This document shows positions 36,097-46,203 of a stretch of 64,000 nucleotides of DNA, piece after piece. Below the pieces are notes generated by a model. It ran no database searches, was not told the DNA's origin, and saw only the letters and a list, made by a program, of their open reading frames with translations. This stretch comes from Parabacteroides sp. (lineage in GTDB: Bacteria > Bacteroidota > Bacteroidia > Bacteroidales > Tannerellaceae): NCBI GenBank assembly GCA_019417325.1, contig DXVO01000022.1, forward strand, positions 1-64,000, read 5' to 3'. The position numbers and the translations under genes are program-made. How positions within the stretch are numbered: the first letter of the stretch is position 1; every line of letters begins with the position of its first letter.

Positions 36097-37776
36097 ATGA
36101 ATCGAAAAATTACATTTTGTCTACTATTATTGTCAACCATTACTTTCGGTTGTTTTAGTTCAAGTCGTATCGAAGGGAAGAAAAAAGGAGATGCTCCCCG
36201 GATTATCAACATCGTTAATTTTATCAGGCAAACAGATTATCGTCTGGAGAACTCGGATGCACTTTTGTTTGAAACTGTCAAAAAACAAATAGAGCTGGTC
36301 AATAAATATGATTTTCCAGCAACATTCCTATTCCAATACGATGCGCTTATTAATCCGGAATATCAAAAGTTGATGAAAAGCCAGTTGAGTTCCAAATGTG
36401 AAATCGGAGCCTGGTGGGAAATCACCCAACCCCATGTAGAAGCAGCCGGAATAAAATGGCGTGGAGAACATTCATGGGTATCTACAGCCAATATTGCCTT
36501 TACTCCGGGATATACGCTGAAAGAAAGGGAACAGTTGGTTGATGCTTACATGAAAAAATTCAAAGAAATTTATGGCAAATACCCTAAATCCGTAGGTTCT
36601 TGGTTCATAGATTCCCATACTTTGGAATATATGTATGAAAAATACGGAATCGTAGCATCTTGCAACTGTAAAGACCAAGTTGGTACCGATGGGTACACTT
36701 TATGGGGTGGCTATTGGAACCAGGCATATTACCCAAGTAAAAAAAATGCTTATATGCCAGCCCAGACTGCCGTAAATCAGATACCCGTACCCATCTTCCG
36801 AATGTTAGGCAGCGACCCGATGTACCAATATGACTCAGGAGTAGGTACCAACTATCAGGGGGTTATCACGCTTGAACCTGTATATAAAGAAGGCGGAAAA
36901 AATAAAAAATGGGTTGAATATTTTCTGGAATCTATCGTCGACGAACCTTGTCTGGCATTCAACTATGCACAAGCCGGACAAGAGAACTCATTTACCTGGG
37001 AAGGCATGGGCGAAGGTTTGGAAATGCAATTTCCGATGTTCGACACTTTAAGCAAAGCAGGTAAAATCAGATTGGAAACAATGGAACAATCCGGTACCTG
37101 GTTCAAAGAACAATTCTCCACGACTCCGGCAACAGCAATCACAACACTCGCCGATGTCCGCAACGAAGGTAATAAGTCTGTATGGTATAACAGCCGTTAT
37201 TACCGTTCCAACCTCTATTGGGAAAAAGACGGATTCTGTTTCAGGGACATCCATTTATTTGATGAAAATTACAAATCGGAATATCTGGACACCCCGGGTA
37301 CCGGAGGACAGTTTTTCTATTATACTTTGCCGGTTGTCGACAGGTTTTACTGGAGTACCCCGGAAGCAAAAACCGGGCTTAGAATCGTGAGTATAGATAA
37401 AAACGGGAACAAAAAAGAAGTCGTATTGACAAACCCTGTTGTTACCGAACCCTCCGAAACAACATTAAATGTTGAATCCGCAGATGGAAACGGAAATAAT
37501 TTTATTTTTGCATTTAACGAAGATAAAATAAATATTTCATGTAAAGCTAAGGATAAAGATTTTAACTGGATGCTCGAATTGAAAGTGCCGCAAGACCGAA
37601 TAGACCGGTTGCCTTTCAAAAATTTCGAAAAATCTTCGATAAACTCTGAATTCAGAGGCTTTAATTATAAAATATCATGTGGAAAGGGGAATATTATCAA
37701 AGGTAACGATACGGATTATGTGCTGAGGTTCGTTCCTGCCGGAAACAAACTGGTAATCAACTGTACCACAAAATAA
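36097..37776 (+). CDS. Exported DUF3863/DUF3864-like protein with polysaccharide-deacetylase-like N-terminal fold
   Basis: 559 residues. Signal peptide with possible lipobox (ITFGC). The N-terminal half reads like a (beta/alpha) barrel seen in NodB-like and GH57-like proteins: IINIVNFIRQTD, VKKQIELVNKYDFPATFLFQYDAL, CEIGAWWE, YGKYPKSVGSWFIDSHTLEYM, YGIVASCNCKDQ. The C-terminal part is beta-rich. Bacteroides homologues are named DUF3863/DUF3864; I give that from memory. No enzyme activity can be claimed. It lies in line with glycan-active genes on both sides. Confidence 0.72.
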   Translation: MNRKITFCLLLLSTITFGCFSSSRIEGKKKGDAPRIINIVNFIRQTDYRLENSDALLFETVKKQIELVNKYDFPATFLFQYDALINPEYQKLMKSQLSSKCEIGAWWEITQPHVEAAGIKWRGEHSWVSTANIAFTPGYTLKEREQLVDAYMKKFKEIYGKYPKSVGSWFIDSHTLEYMYEKYGIVASCNCKDQVGTDGYTLWGGYWNQAYYPSKKNAYMPAQTAVNQIPVPIFRMLGSDPMYQYDSGVGTNYQGVITLEPVYKEGGKNKKWVEYFLESIVDEPCLAFNYAQAGQENSFTWEGMGEGLEMQFPMFDTLSKAGKIRLETMEQSGTWFKEQFSTTPATAITTLADVRNEGNKSVWYNSRYYRSNLYWEKDGFCFRDIHLFDENYKSEYLDTPGTGGQFFYYTLPVVDRFYWSTPEAKTGLRIVSIDKNGNKKEVVLTNPVVTEPSETTLNVESADGNGNNFIFAFNEDKINISCKAKDKDFNWMLELKVPQDRIDRLPFKNFEKSSINSEFRGFNYKISCGKGNIIKGNDTDYVLRFVPAGNKLVINCTTK

Positions 37777-37817
37777 ATTTAACGGCTAACGGAATTTTTC
37801 TTCTAATCTGATTCATA

Positions 37818-37877
37818 TAAAAGGGCTTTATCTCTTACCTTATTAGAAGATAACGGGATAAAGCTCTTTATTTTATT
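37818..37877 (+). terminator. Terminator after the DUF3863-like gene
   Basis: AAAGGGCTTTATC (37820-37832) pairs with GATAAAGCTCTTT (37857-37869), followed by ATTTTATT. Confidence 0.8.
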
Positions 37878-37965
37878 CGATAGATGGGTTAAGGATATCC
37901 GTCTGTTACAAAAAACAGGCAAAAGAGAGTTTCATACAAAATACGGTAAACTATAATTTAATATT

Positions 37966-38829
37966 ATGAAAACAATTACATCTTTATTCATCCTCTGGAT
38001 ATTTCTTTTTATAAATAATCCAGTAGCAGCTCAATGTACGGCGAAAGAGTTCAACGTCGATTTATGGACCAACGGGCTTCCTAATACCAACGGAATAGAC
38101 CATACGCCTTTTGATGACAATACGCAGAACTACAAACCGTCATTGCGAGTCTTTTTACCTCAAAAAGAAGTGGCTACCGGACGTATTATCATTGCTTGTC
38201 CCGGAGGAGCTTACGGAGGGTTGGCTTACAACCATGAAGGGTATGACTGGGCACCTTTCTTTAACGAATTAGGCATTGCATTTGCCGTCTTAAAATATCG
38301 CATGCCCAGAGGCGTTAAAGAAGTTCCTTTTTCCGACGCAGAAGAAGCAATCCGTTTGGTAAAGGAAAAAGCAAAAGAATGGAATATAAATCCAGCCGAT
38401 ATAGGTATTATGGGGTCTTCAGCCGGAGGGCATCTGGCTTCAACCATAGCGACCCATATCAAACAAGATTTACGTCCTGCCTTCCAAGTCTTGTTTTATC
38501 CTGTAATCACCATGGATAAATCTTTTACCCATATGGGCTCTCGCGACAATTTATTAGGAAGAGATGTATCCCAGAAACTCGAAGAGTTATATTCAAATGA
38601 AAAACAGGTTACCAGCGAGACTCCAAGAGCATTCATCGTTTTCTCCGATGATGACGATGCCGTCCCTACAAAAAACGGAGCATATTATTATTTAGCCCTA
38701 AAAGAAAAGAAAGTTCCGGCTTCTCTGTACATCTATCCTTCCGGAGGACATGGCTGGGGTTGCAACAAAGATTTTAAATACCACAAAGAAATGCAACAAG
38801 ACCTGAAAGCATGGCTGGCAAGTTTTTAA
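37966..38829 (+). CDS. Secreted alpha/beta-hydrolase, putative carbohydrate acetyl esterase
   Basis: 287 residues with a signal peptide cut near VAAQ. The fold is alpha/beta-hydrolase: oxyanion segment CPGGAYGGLAYNHEG, nucleophile elbow GSSAGGH (Ser in IMGSSAGGHLAS), acid region FSDDDDAVP and catalytic His in YPSGGHGWG. Such secreted esterases remove acetyl or other acyl groups from plant or microbial polysaccharides. Only 15 bases separate it from the GH78 gene, so both act together, probably deacylating a rhamnose-containing glycan. Confidence 0.88.
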   Translation: MKTITSLFILWIFLFINNPVAAQCTAKEFNVDLWTNGLPNTNGIDHTPFDDNTQNYKPSLRVFLPQKEVATGRIIIACPGGAYGGLAYNHEGYDWAPFFNELGIAFAVLKYRMPRGVKEVPFSDAEEAIRLVKEKAKEWNINPADIGIMGSSAGGHLASTIATHIKQDLRPAFQVLFYPVITMDKSFTHMGSRDNLLGRDVSQKLEELYSNEKQVTSETPRAFIVFSDDDDAVPTKNGAYYYLALKEKKVPASLYIYPSGGHGWGCNKDFKYHKEMQQDLKAWLASF

Positions 38830-38844
38830 AGACAAACGATTTCA

Positions 38845-41517
38845 ATGACTAATAAATATTATATGAACAAATTATTATTACCACTAGTGTTTTTATCTTT
38901 TTCGAGTATCGGATTGGTACAGGGACAATCGCAATGTACCCCTTCCAATCTAAAGAGTGACCACTTGGAAAATCCAATCGGAATAGATAATCCTTCTCCC
39001 CGGTTATCATGGAATATAGATGATACCAGAGCGGGAGCCAAACAAACTGCCTACCAGATACTTGTAGGCACAGATTCCCTTGAAGTCGTTTCCGGCAAAG
39101 GAAACCAATGGGATACGAAGAAACAAACAGCAAGTGATATTTTAGTTACCTATGCCGGAGATAAACTGTCTCCCCATACCAAATACTACTGGAAAGTTAA
39201 GGTTTGGGACATGGATAATAAAGAAAGTACCTCTTCTGTCAATTCCTTTGAAACCGGTATGATGAATATCAAAAACTGGCAAGGCGCCTGGATTGGCGAC
39301 GGAAAAGACATTAACTATGAACCAGCCCCTTATTTCCGTAAACAATTTACTACTAATAAAACGATAAAGTCTGCCCGCGCTTATATCGCTGTCGCCGGGC
39401 TATATGAACTATATATTAATGGGGAAAAGATAGGAAACCACCGCCTCGACCCGATGTATACCCGCTTCGACAGACGGAACTTGTATGTTACTTACGATGT
39501 AACCGAACAACTTCAAAACGGGAAAAATGCCATCGGTGTACTTTTAGGCAACGGATGGTATAACCACCAGTCCAAAGCCGTATGGGATTTCGACCGGGCT
39601 CCCTGGCGTAACAGACCTGCATTCTGCATGGATCTTCGTATCACTTACAGCGATGGTAGCGTGGAGACGATTCCTACCGACCTTAGTTGGAAAACATCTT
39701 CCGGCGCATTGGTTTTCAACAGTATTTATACTGGGGAACATTATGACGCCCGCCTGGAACAGAAAGGATGGAATACACCCGATTTTGACGATTCCCAATG
39801 GCATGGGGTCGGATATAGAGGAGCTCCTTCCCAAAATGTAACAGCACAGCAAATTCGTCCGATTCATAATGTACTGACTCTTCCTGCCAAGTCTGTCAAC
39901 AAAATAAACGACCATACTTATGTGTTTGATTTCGGTCAGAATATGTCGGGCGTGACTAAAATCAATGTATCCGGCGAAGTAGGAACGGAAGTCAGAATCA
40001 AACATGGAGAACGATTGTTTGATAACGGACGTATTGACATGTCTAATATCGACGTGTATTACAGAGGAGATAAAGAAAAAGATCCTTTCCAAACAGATAT
40101 TCTAATACTGAGTGGTAACGAGGATGAATACATGGCAAAATTCAATTATAAAGGTTTCCGCTATGTGGAAGTGACCAGTGACAAACCGATTGAACTCAAT
40201 CAGAACAGCCTGACTGCCTACTTTATGCACAGTGATGTTCCTCCCGTGGGAAATATCAACACATCCAGCGAACTGATAAACAAATTATGCTGGGCTACCA
40301 ACAATGCCTATCTGTCGAACCTGATGGGATATCCGACCGATTGCCCCCAACGTGAGAAAAACGGATGGACAGGAGACGGACATTTAGCTATCGAAACCGC
40401 TTTATACAACTTTGATGGAATCACAGTCTATGAAAAATGGCTTGCCGACCATCGGGACGAACAGCAACCGAACGGCGTCCTTCCTGATATCATACCGACC
40501 GGAGGATGGGGTTACGGAACAGACAACGGATTAGACTGGACAAGTACAATTGCCATCATTCCATGGAACCTCTACATGTTTTATGGAGACAGCAAACCTT
40601 TAGCTGATTGTTACGAAAACATCAAACGCTATGTAAACTATGTAGACCGTATCAGCCCGAATCATCTGACTATCTGGGGACGTGGCGACTGGGTTCCTGT
40701 AAAATCGCGTTCAAACAAAGAGCTCACCTCTTCTATTTACTTCTATGCCGATGCCAAAATTCTGGCAAATGCAGCTAAACTGTTCAATAAACAGGATGAT
40801 TATAAACACTATACTGCACTGGCTGAGAAAATCAAAAATGCTGTTAATGAAAAATATCTGAACAGAGAAACAGGTATTTATGCAGACGGAAGCCAAACAG
40901 AACTGAGTGTCCCTCTGTTCTGGAAAATTGTACCTGAAGATATGATTGCCAAAGTTGCTCAAAACCTGGCTAAAAAAGTAGAAGAAGCTGGATTCCATCT
41001 GGATGTAGGTGTATTAGGAGCAAAAGCTATTCTGAATGCCTTGAGCGAAAACGGATATCCGCTGACCGCTTACAAAGTAGCCGCACAAGATACCTATCCT
41101 TCCTGGGGCTGGTGGATTGTCAACGGAGCTACCACCTTATTGGAAAACTGGGATTTGAAAGCAGAACGCGATATATCAGACAACCATATGATGTTCGGAG
41201 AAATCGGCGGATGGTTCTACAAAGGGTTGGGAGGTATTTTCCCTGATCCGGAACAACCTGGATTCAAACACATCCTGTTACGTCCTAATTTCGTAAAAGA
41301 ACTCAAACATTTCGAAGCGAAACATAACTCTCCCTATGGAGAAATCATATCGAAATGGGAATGGAAAAAGAATACCATTTTATGTGAGATTGTTATTCCA
41401 GCTAACAGTTCTGCTACTCTCTATCTGCCAGACTATGTCAAAGGTGATAAGACAATGGAATTGGAAGCAGGCAAGCACCAGTTAAGTTTCAAGGTTGCTA
41501 AATTACCTAATAAGTAA
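38845..41517 (+). CDS. Alpha-L-rhamnosidase, GH78
   Basis: 890 residues, secreted. Start NPIGIDNPSPRLSW is the usual N-terminal Ig-like module of GH78. Further domains are an N-terminal beta-sandwich (about 155-330 with YELYINGEKIG, GNGWY), and the (alpha/alpha)6 catalytic barrel from about 470. Family motifs DCPQREKNGWTGDGH and the later EHxxD-like and WGWWIVNGATTLLENW stretches are intact, with acid residues in both. A C-terminal beta-sandwich ends the protein. It releases terminal alpha-L-rhamnose. A second start at 38863 gives an even more typical signal peptide. Confidence 0.94.
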   Translation: MTNKYYMNKLLLPLVFLSFSSIGLVQGQSQCTPSNLKSDHLENPIGIDNPSPRLSWNIDDTRAGAKQTAYQILVGTDSLEVVSGKGNQWDTKKQTASDILVTYAGDKLSPHTKYYWKVKVWDMDNKESTSSVNSFETGMMNIKNWQGAWIGDGKDINYEPAPYFRKQFTTNKTIKSARAYIAVAGLYELYINGEKIGNHRLDPMYTRFDRRNLYVTYDVTEQLQNGKNAIGVLLGNGWYNHQSKAVWDFDRAPWRNRPAFCMDLRITYSDGSVETIPTDLSWKTSSGALVFNSIYTGEHYDARLEQKGWNTPDFDDSQWHGVGYRGAPSQNVTAQQIRPIHNVLTLPAKSVNKINDHTYVFDFGQNMSGVTKINVSGEVGTEVRIKHGERLFDNGRIDMSNIDVYYRGDKEKDPFQTDILILSGNEDEYMAKFNYKGFRYVEVTSDKPIELNQNSLTAYFMHSDVPPVGNINTSSELINKLCWATNNAYLSNLMGYPTDCPQREKNGWTGDGHLAIETALYNFDGITVYEKWLADHRDEQQPNGVLPDIIPTGGWGYGTDNGLDWTSTIAIIPWNLYMFYGDSKPLADCYENIKRYVNYVDRISPNHLTIWGRGDWVPVKSRSNKELTSSIYFYADAKILANAAKLFNKQDDYKHYTALAEKIKNAVNEKYLNRETGIYADGSQTELSVPLFWKIVPEDMIAKVAQNLAKKVEEAGFHLDVGVLGAKAILNALSENGYPLTAYKVAAQDTYPSWGWWIVNGATTLLENWDLKAERDISDNHMMFGEIGGWFYKGLGGIFPDPEQPGFKHILLRPNFVKELKHFEAKHNSPYGEIISKWEWKKNTILCEIVIPANSSATLYLPDYVKGDKTMELEAGKHQLSFKVAKLPNK

Positions 41518-41525
41518 TAACAGAG

Positions 41526-43628
41526 ATGAGAAATACATTCTGTTTTATGAAATCCTTCAAAGACATTTTTATACGGACAATCTGCCTGGGACTTTTATTC
41601 ACCAGCGTTAGTTGTACAAAACCACAGCAAACCATTACTTTGGAATCACTTCTTAAAGAAATGGTTTCTGTGGAAGATTTGTCCCGTTTTCCGGAACCGT
41701 ATTATACTTGTAAACAGGTTAGTAGTTACGACCGCCGTTCCATATCGGCCAACCAGCCCGGATGGTTTGCCAATGACGACGGATTCGGAGCGGTAGCAAT
41801 AGATACTGTAGAAAATGTAGTGAAGCAAGTTTTGTTTGATGAAGAAGGGCCGGGAGCAATCACCCGTATGTGGATAACGACCAACAATAAAAAGGGTGTA
41901 TTCAAATTCTATTTTAATCACTCTGCGGAACCGGACTGGATTATTGAAGGTTTCGATTTGAGCAAAACAGGATTGCCCATATTGGATGGCCTGGCTTTCA
42001 GACATACTCATTATAATGAAGAGGTTGAGAAAACCGGAGGAAATACACTTTTCCTTCCGATACCGTATGCCGAACATTGTAAAATAGTATTTGAAAGCCC
42101 TGTAAGTATGGGACGTACTCCCCGGTATTATCATATCAATTACCGTACTTATCCACAAGGGACTGAGGTTAAAACATTTGATTTTGAAGAGGCTAAAACG
42201 TTAGCACCTCTATTAGAATCTGTGACTTCTACCCTGCAACATCCGGTATCCAAGGGAAAGGAAATCAAGGAAAGTTCTTCACTGGCAAGTGGTACAAGTA
42301 TGCAATTGAATTGTCCGGAAGGAGAACTGGCCATACGGCAACTGAATTTCAATATCAACATAACCGATAGCAGTCAATATGCCGAAATAATGAGGCAACT
42401 GGTCGTCAAAGCGCAGTTTGACGGGAAAGAAACCGTTTGGGTTCCTTTAAGCGATTTCTCCGGTGGAGGTTTTGGTGCACCCTACCTAAAAAGCTGGTAC
42501 CTTGATGCGGATGGAAAAGGTAATGTAACCGTACGCTGGACAATGCCTTACCGGAAACATGCAAATATCGAACTAATTAACTATTCCCAATATGAAGTGA
42601 AAGCCGGAATGAGTGCTCTCATTGATAACTACAAATGGGATGAACAACGTTCCCTTTATTTTCATGCAAGTTGGAAACAGGAAAACGCTATCGAATTAAG
42701 TAATAATCCGGAAGGCCAATGTTCTGAATGGCGTTTTGCCCAAATAGAAGGACGTGGTATATATGCAGGTGACCTTCTCACTCTCTTTAATCATTCCCCA
42801 GCATGGTATGGTGAAGGAGACGAAAAAATATGGGTAGACGATGACACATTCCCTTCTCATTTCGGTACCGGTACTGAAGACTATTATAATTGCTCCTGGG
42901 CTCCCGTTGTGCCATTCCATACCCCTTTCGGAGGCGCTCCGCGTGCAGACCTTCCCAGTTCGCATGGCTATAATGCATTTATGCGTACACGGAATCTGGA
43001 TGTAATACCTTTCCGGAAAAAATTCATTTTCGACATTGAAATGTTATCCTGGCAGAAAGGTTCTGTAGATTATGCCACTACTATTTTCTGGTATGGAGAT
43101 TACGATTCAAAAGCGGTTGGAACATCCGGCATCGACGAAGTAACAAAGACTCTTCTTCCCGCTCCTGAAAATCCGAGAAACTACAGCATTCCAAATTCCA
43201 TTGAATTCGAAACAATGGATATCACAAATAAAACGCCCTCTTTGAGAGCAGAAAAACAAGGAATGTCCGGTTTCCCTGATGGAAAATGGAGCAGAGCGGA
43301 ACATCTGCTTTTTCCTAATGGTAATGTCGGTGATTTTGTTGAATTCGAATTTAGTAATTTGGAAAATAAAAAATATAAGATGGTATTGTATGCGACTCTC
43401 GCCAAAGACTATGGTACCCTTTCTTTTTCTGTAAATGATAAGCCTACCAATGTTCGATTTGACGGATACAATGAGATTGTTACAAATTCCAAACCAATAA
43501 ATCTCGGAATGTTCTATCCTGAATCAGGAAAAATTAAACTAAGAGTTCAGATAGCAGGCACTAACAAACAATCGCAAGGAGTAAAGTATATGTTCGGACT
43601 TGATTGTATACAGTTGCTTCCCCAATAA
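41526..43628 (+). CDS. DUF2961 / GH172-type lipoprotein (furanosidase family)
   Basis: 700 residues, lipobox VSC preceded by a hydrophobic signal. The DUF2961 core is visible in WFANDDGFG, DEEGPGAITRMW, the FGTGTEDYYNCSW motif and GGAPRADLPSSHGYNAFMRTR. DUF2961 members were reclassified as GH172, whose studied enzymes act on alpha-D-fructofuranosyl or D-arabinofuranosyl linkages. An extra C-terminal beta-sandwich (about 560-700) resembles a carbohydrate-binding module. The gene begins 8 bases after GH78 and ends the cluster. A start 7 codons later is also possible. Confidence 0.9.
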   Translation: MRNTFCFMKSFKDIFIRTICLGLLFTSVSCTKPQQTITLESLLKEMVSVEDLSRFPEPYYTCKQVSSYDRRSISANQPGWFANDDGFGAVAIDTVENVVKQVLFDEEGPGAITRMWITTNNKKGVFKFYFNHSAEPDWIIEGFDLSKTGLPILDGLAFRHTHYNEEVEKTGGNTLFLPIPYAEHCKIVFESPVSMGRTPRYYHINYRTYPQGTEVKTFDFEEAKTLAPLLESVTSTLQHPVSKGKEIKESSSLASGTSMQLNCPEGELAIRQLNFNINITDSSQYAEIMRQLVVKAQFDGKETVWVPLSDFSGGGFGAPYLKSWYLDADGKGNVTVRWTMPYRKHANIELINYSQYEVKAGMSALIDNYKWDEQRSLYFHASWKQENAIELSNNPEGQCSEWRFAQIEGRGIYAGDLLTLFNHSPAWYGEGDEKIWVDDDTFPSHFGTGTEDYYNCSWAPVVPFHTPFGGAPRADLPSSHGYNAFMRTRNLDVIPFRKKFIFDIEMLSWQKGSVDYATTIFWYGDYDSKAVGTSGIDEVTKTLLPAPENPRNYSIPNSIEFETMDITNKTPSLRAEKQGMSGFPDGKWSRAEHLLFPNGNVGDFVEFEFSNLENKKYKMVLYATLAKDYGTLSFSVNDKPTNVRFDGYNEIVTNSKPINLGMFYPESGKIKLRVQIAGTNKQSQGVKYMFGLDCIQLLPQ

Positions 43629-43634
43629 AAAAAG

Positions 43635-43686
43635 AATTACGCAGATTCCGGGATTCTAATATAAATACCATGGAATCTGCGTAATT
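43635..43686. terminator. Convergent terminator hairpin
   Basis: A perfect 15-bp stem (AATTACGCAGATTCC at 43635-43649 and its complement at 43672-43686) lies between the GH172 gene and the convergent oxidoreductase. It includes the ACGCAGAT word that recurs in repeats of this window. Confidence 0.75.
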
Positions 43687-43699
43687 TATTATCCCCCTG

Positions 43700-46135
43700 T
43701 CAAATGAAGAGATTGAGATTGGCTTCTTCCGCCCTTTCCAGATAAGAGGCGACTCCCCCTAAAGTAACATTATCCATCAACTCTTCTTGTTTCACTCCCA
43801 TCACATCCATACTCATAGTACAGGCAATCATCTCGATACCGTTCTCTACAGCTTGTTCCATGAGGCTTTCCAGACTATCTATACGTTTCTTTTTCATTAT
43901 CAGACGCATCATCCAGCTTCCTGCTCCTCCCATATTCATTTTAGACAATTTCAGTTTTCCACTATGGGCAGGAAGCATCCCACCAAACATTTTTCCGAAT
44001 ATATCTTTGGAAACCGATGGTTTATTCCGCTTTTTGATGACATTTAATCCCCAGAAGGTAAAGAACATGGTAACTTTCTTTCCGGTAGCAGCAGCACCAT
44101 TAGCAATTACAAAAGAGGCAAGCGCTTTATCCAAATCGTCACTAAAGACAATCAGTGTCTTATTATCCGCACCCTGATTGCGGGTAACCGGACAAGCTTC
44201 CGGATGTTCATTTTTCCGGATAGTAGCAGCTACCACCCCATTTTTATTTTCCACAGCAACTAATTCCGCTCCGGTCATCTTACACCAGGAAGAAACATCT
44301 TTGCCGAATGCCTGGTCGGTTGCCGTTATCTGCAATTGTTCGCCAACCTTCAATGTTTCATAACTCTTCTTCAGTTGAAGTACCGGTCCAGGACACATCA
44401 ATCCGCAGGCATCTACCTTCAATACCGTATCGGAAACAAGAATACATTTTCCACTATCTGCAGGGACACAAGGTTCTACATGCTTGACTTTAGCCGTTGC
44501 CACGCTCCAGGTTTTATATCCTCCGGATAGATTACAAACATTTTTAAATCCGGACTGCGTAAGGATACGGTATGCCAAATAGCCCCGCAAACCTACGGCA
44601 CAGGTAACGACTATCGGTTTATCTTTCGGCAATTCATCCAAATGCTCACGCAATACATCTACTGGAATATTGATAAATCCCGGAATAGTCCCCAACTGGT
44701 ATTCGTGGGGAGTACGCACATCGATACGGATTGTTTCCGGTTCCAATGTTTCAATATCTCTCCAATGAATAATTCTTGATTTGCCCGACAAGATATTTTC
44801 TGCAACAAAACCGGCCATATTTACCGGGTCTTTTGCCGAAGAATAAGGAGGCGCATAGGCATGTTCCAAAGCTATCAGGTCTGCCACGGTACCTTTCCGT
44901 TGGATAACCTGGGCCAACATTTCTATCCGCTTGTCTACCCCGTTGAAGCCAACCACCTGGGCACCCAACAAACGTCCATCCGTAGGGGTAAATAATATTT
45001 TAACAGACAAGGGCACAGCTCCCGGATAATATCCGGCATGGGATGTGGAATGTGTATAAGAAGATACATAGGCTATATTCTCCCGCTTCAGTAATTTCGC
45101 ATTCGCACCGGCCGCAGCAACGGTCAAGTCAAATATTTTAGCAATAGAAGTGCCCATTGTTCCCTGATAAGTTTCCTTATTTCCGAAAACAATATTATCA
45201 GCTACTATACGTCCCTGCTTATTTGCTGGCCCCGCCAACGGAATAAGGGCCGGCTTACCAGTTACCGGATGTTGTACCTCAACAGCATCCCCCAAAGCAT
45301 AAATATCCGTATCGGAAGTCTGCATATATGCATCTACAGCAATACCACCCAGCGAGCCGATTTCCAAACCGGCCTCTTTCGCTAATTTTGTTTCCGGACG
45401 TACACCGATACTCAATAATACCATATCCGCCTCAATTTGCTTACCGCTACGAAGATGGACCGTGACTTTTCCATTTGTATCCTCAAAACGGGTTACTCCA
45501 TCTTCCAGGAACAATCCGATTCCTTTATCGGCCAGATGTTGATGTACAATTGCCGCCATCGAAAAATCAAGAGGAGCCATCACTTGATTTGCCATTTCGA
45601 CCACATCCACATGGACACCTGCTTCATGAAGGTTTTCCGCCATTTCCAAACCGATAAAACCACCTCCTACAACAACTGCACGACGGGGATTTTCCCGAAC
45701 GAGATAATTTTTTATCGTATCCGTATCCGGTACATTCCGCAAGGTAAATATTTTCTTATGATCTATTCCTTCTATCCGCGGGCGAAGCGGTTCTGCTCCG
45801 GGAGATAAAACAAGTTTATCATAATTCTCCGTATATACCTCACCAGTAGAAAGGCGCTTTACTTCTACCTGTTTCTTCTCCGGATGGATAGCTATCACTT
45901 CCTGTTCTGTGCGGATATCGAGACGAAAACGGTCGGTAAAACCTTTTACCGTCTGAACGAATAGTTTTTCGCGTTCGCTGATTGTTCCCCCTATATAATA
46001 AGGTAAACCACAATTCGCATATGACACGTATTTTCCACGTTCAAATAAAACAACAGTCGCACTCTCATCCATTCTACGCAAACGGGCAGCCACGGTTGCT
46101 CCACCGGCTACACCTCCGATAATTAAATATTTCAT
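43700..46135 (-). CDS. CoA-disulfide-reductase-like FAD enzyme fused to rhodanese, TusA and DsrE-like domains
   Basis: 811 residues in four modules. A pyridine nucleotide-disulfide oxidoreductase (1-445) has GGVAGG near the start and the single redox Cys42 (YANCGLPYY) of CoA-disulfide/persulfide reductases. A rhodanese domain (about 455-550) has active loop CAVGLR. A TusA domain (about 570-640) has CGLMCPGP. A DsrE/F-like domain (about 660-811) ends the protein. The set suggests transfer of sulfane sulfur between persulfide, CoA and TusA in the cytoplasm, for defence against polysulfide or sulfur metabolism. I start at MKYLIIGG. The MarR gene upstream and a shared operator suggest induced expression. 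Confidence 0.92.
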   Translation of the reverse strand: MKYLIIGGVAGGATVAARLRRMDESATVVLFERGKYVSYANCGLPYYIGGTISEREKLFVQTVKGFTDRFRLDIRTEQEVIAIHPEKKQVEVKRLSTGEVYTENYDKLVLSPGAEPLRPRIEGIDHKKIFTLRNVPDTDTIKNYLVRENPRRAVVVGGGFIGLEMAENLHEAGVHVDVVEMANQVMAPLDFSMAAIVHQHLADKGIGLFLEDGVTRFEDTNGKVTVHLRSGKQIEADMVLLSIGVRPETKLAKEAGLEIGSLGGIAVDAYMQTSDTDIYALGDAVEVQHPVTGKPALIPLAGPANKQGRIVADNIVFGNKETYQGTMGTSIAKIFDLTVAAAGANAKLLKRENIAYVSSYTHSTSHAGYYPGAVPLSVKILFTPTDGRLLGAQVVGFNGVDKRIEMLAQVIQRKGTVADLIALEHAYAPPYSSAKDPVNMAGFVAENILSGKSRIIHWRDIETLEPETIRIDVRTPHEYQLGTIPGFINIPVDVLREHLDELPKDKPIVVTCAVGLRGYLAYRILTQSGFKNVCNLSGGYKTWSVATAKVKHVEPCVPADSGKCILVSDTVLKVDACGLMCPGPVLQLKKSYETLKVGEQLQITATDQAFGKDVSSWCKMTGAELVAVENKNGVVAATIRKNEHPEACPVTRNQGADNKTLIVFSDDLDKALASFVIANGAAATGKKVTMFFTFWGLNVIKKRNKPSVSKDIFGKMFGGMLPAHSGKLKLSKMNMGGAGSWMMRLIMKKKRIDSLESLMEQAVENGIEMIACTMSMDVMGVKQEELMDNVTLGGVASYLERAEEANLNLFI

Positions 46136-46168
46136 TACTTGTTCTTTTATATTATTTATACTATACAT

Positions 46169-46190
46169 ATTTTCTATTAGAAACTATTTG
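46169..46190 (+). promoter_or_regulatory. Putative MarR operator upstream of the oxidoreductase
   Basis: 22 bases containing the perfect odd palindrome TTTCTATTAGAAA plus ACTATTTG. It matches the site at 46615-46636 (opposite orientation) at 20 of 22 positions. It lies 33 bases before the oxidoreductase ATG and just after the MarR stop. Confidence 0.7.
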
Positions 46191-46203
46191 GGTAAAAAAG
46201 GGA

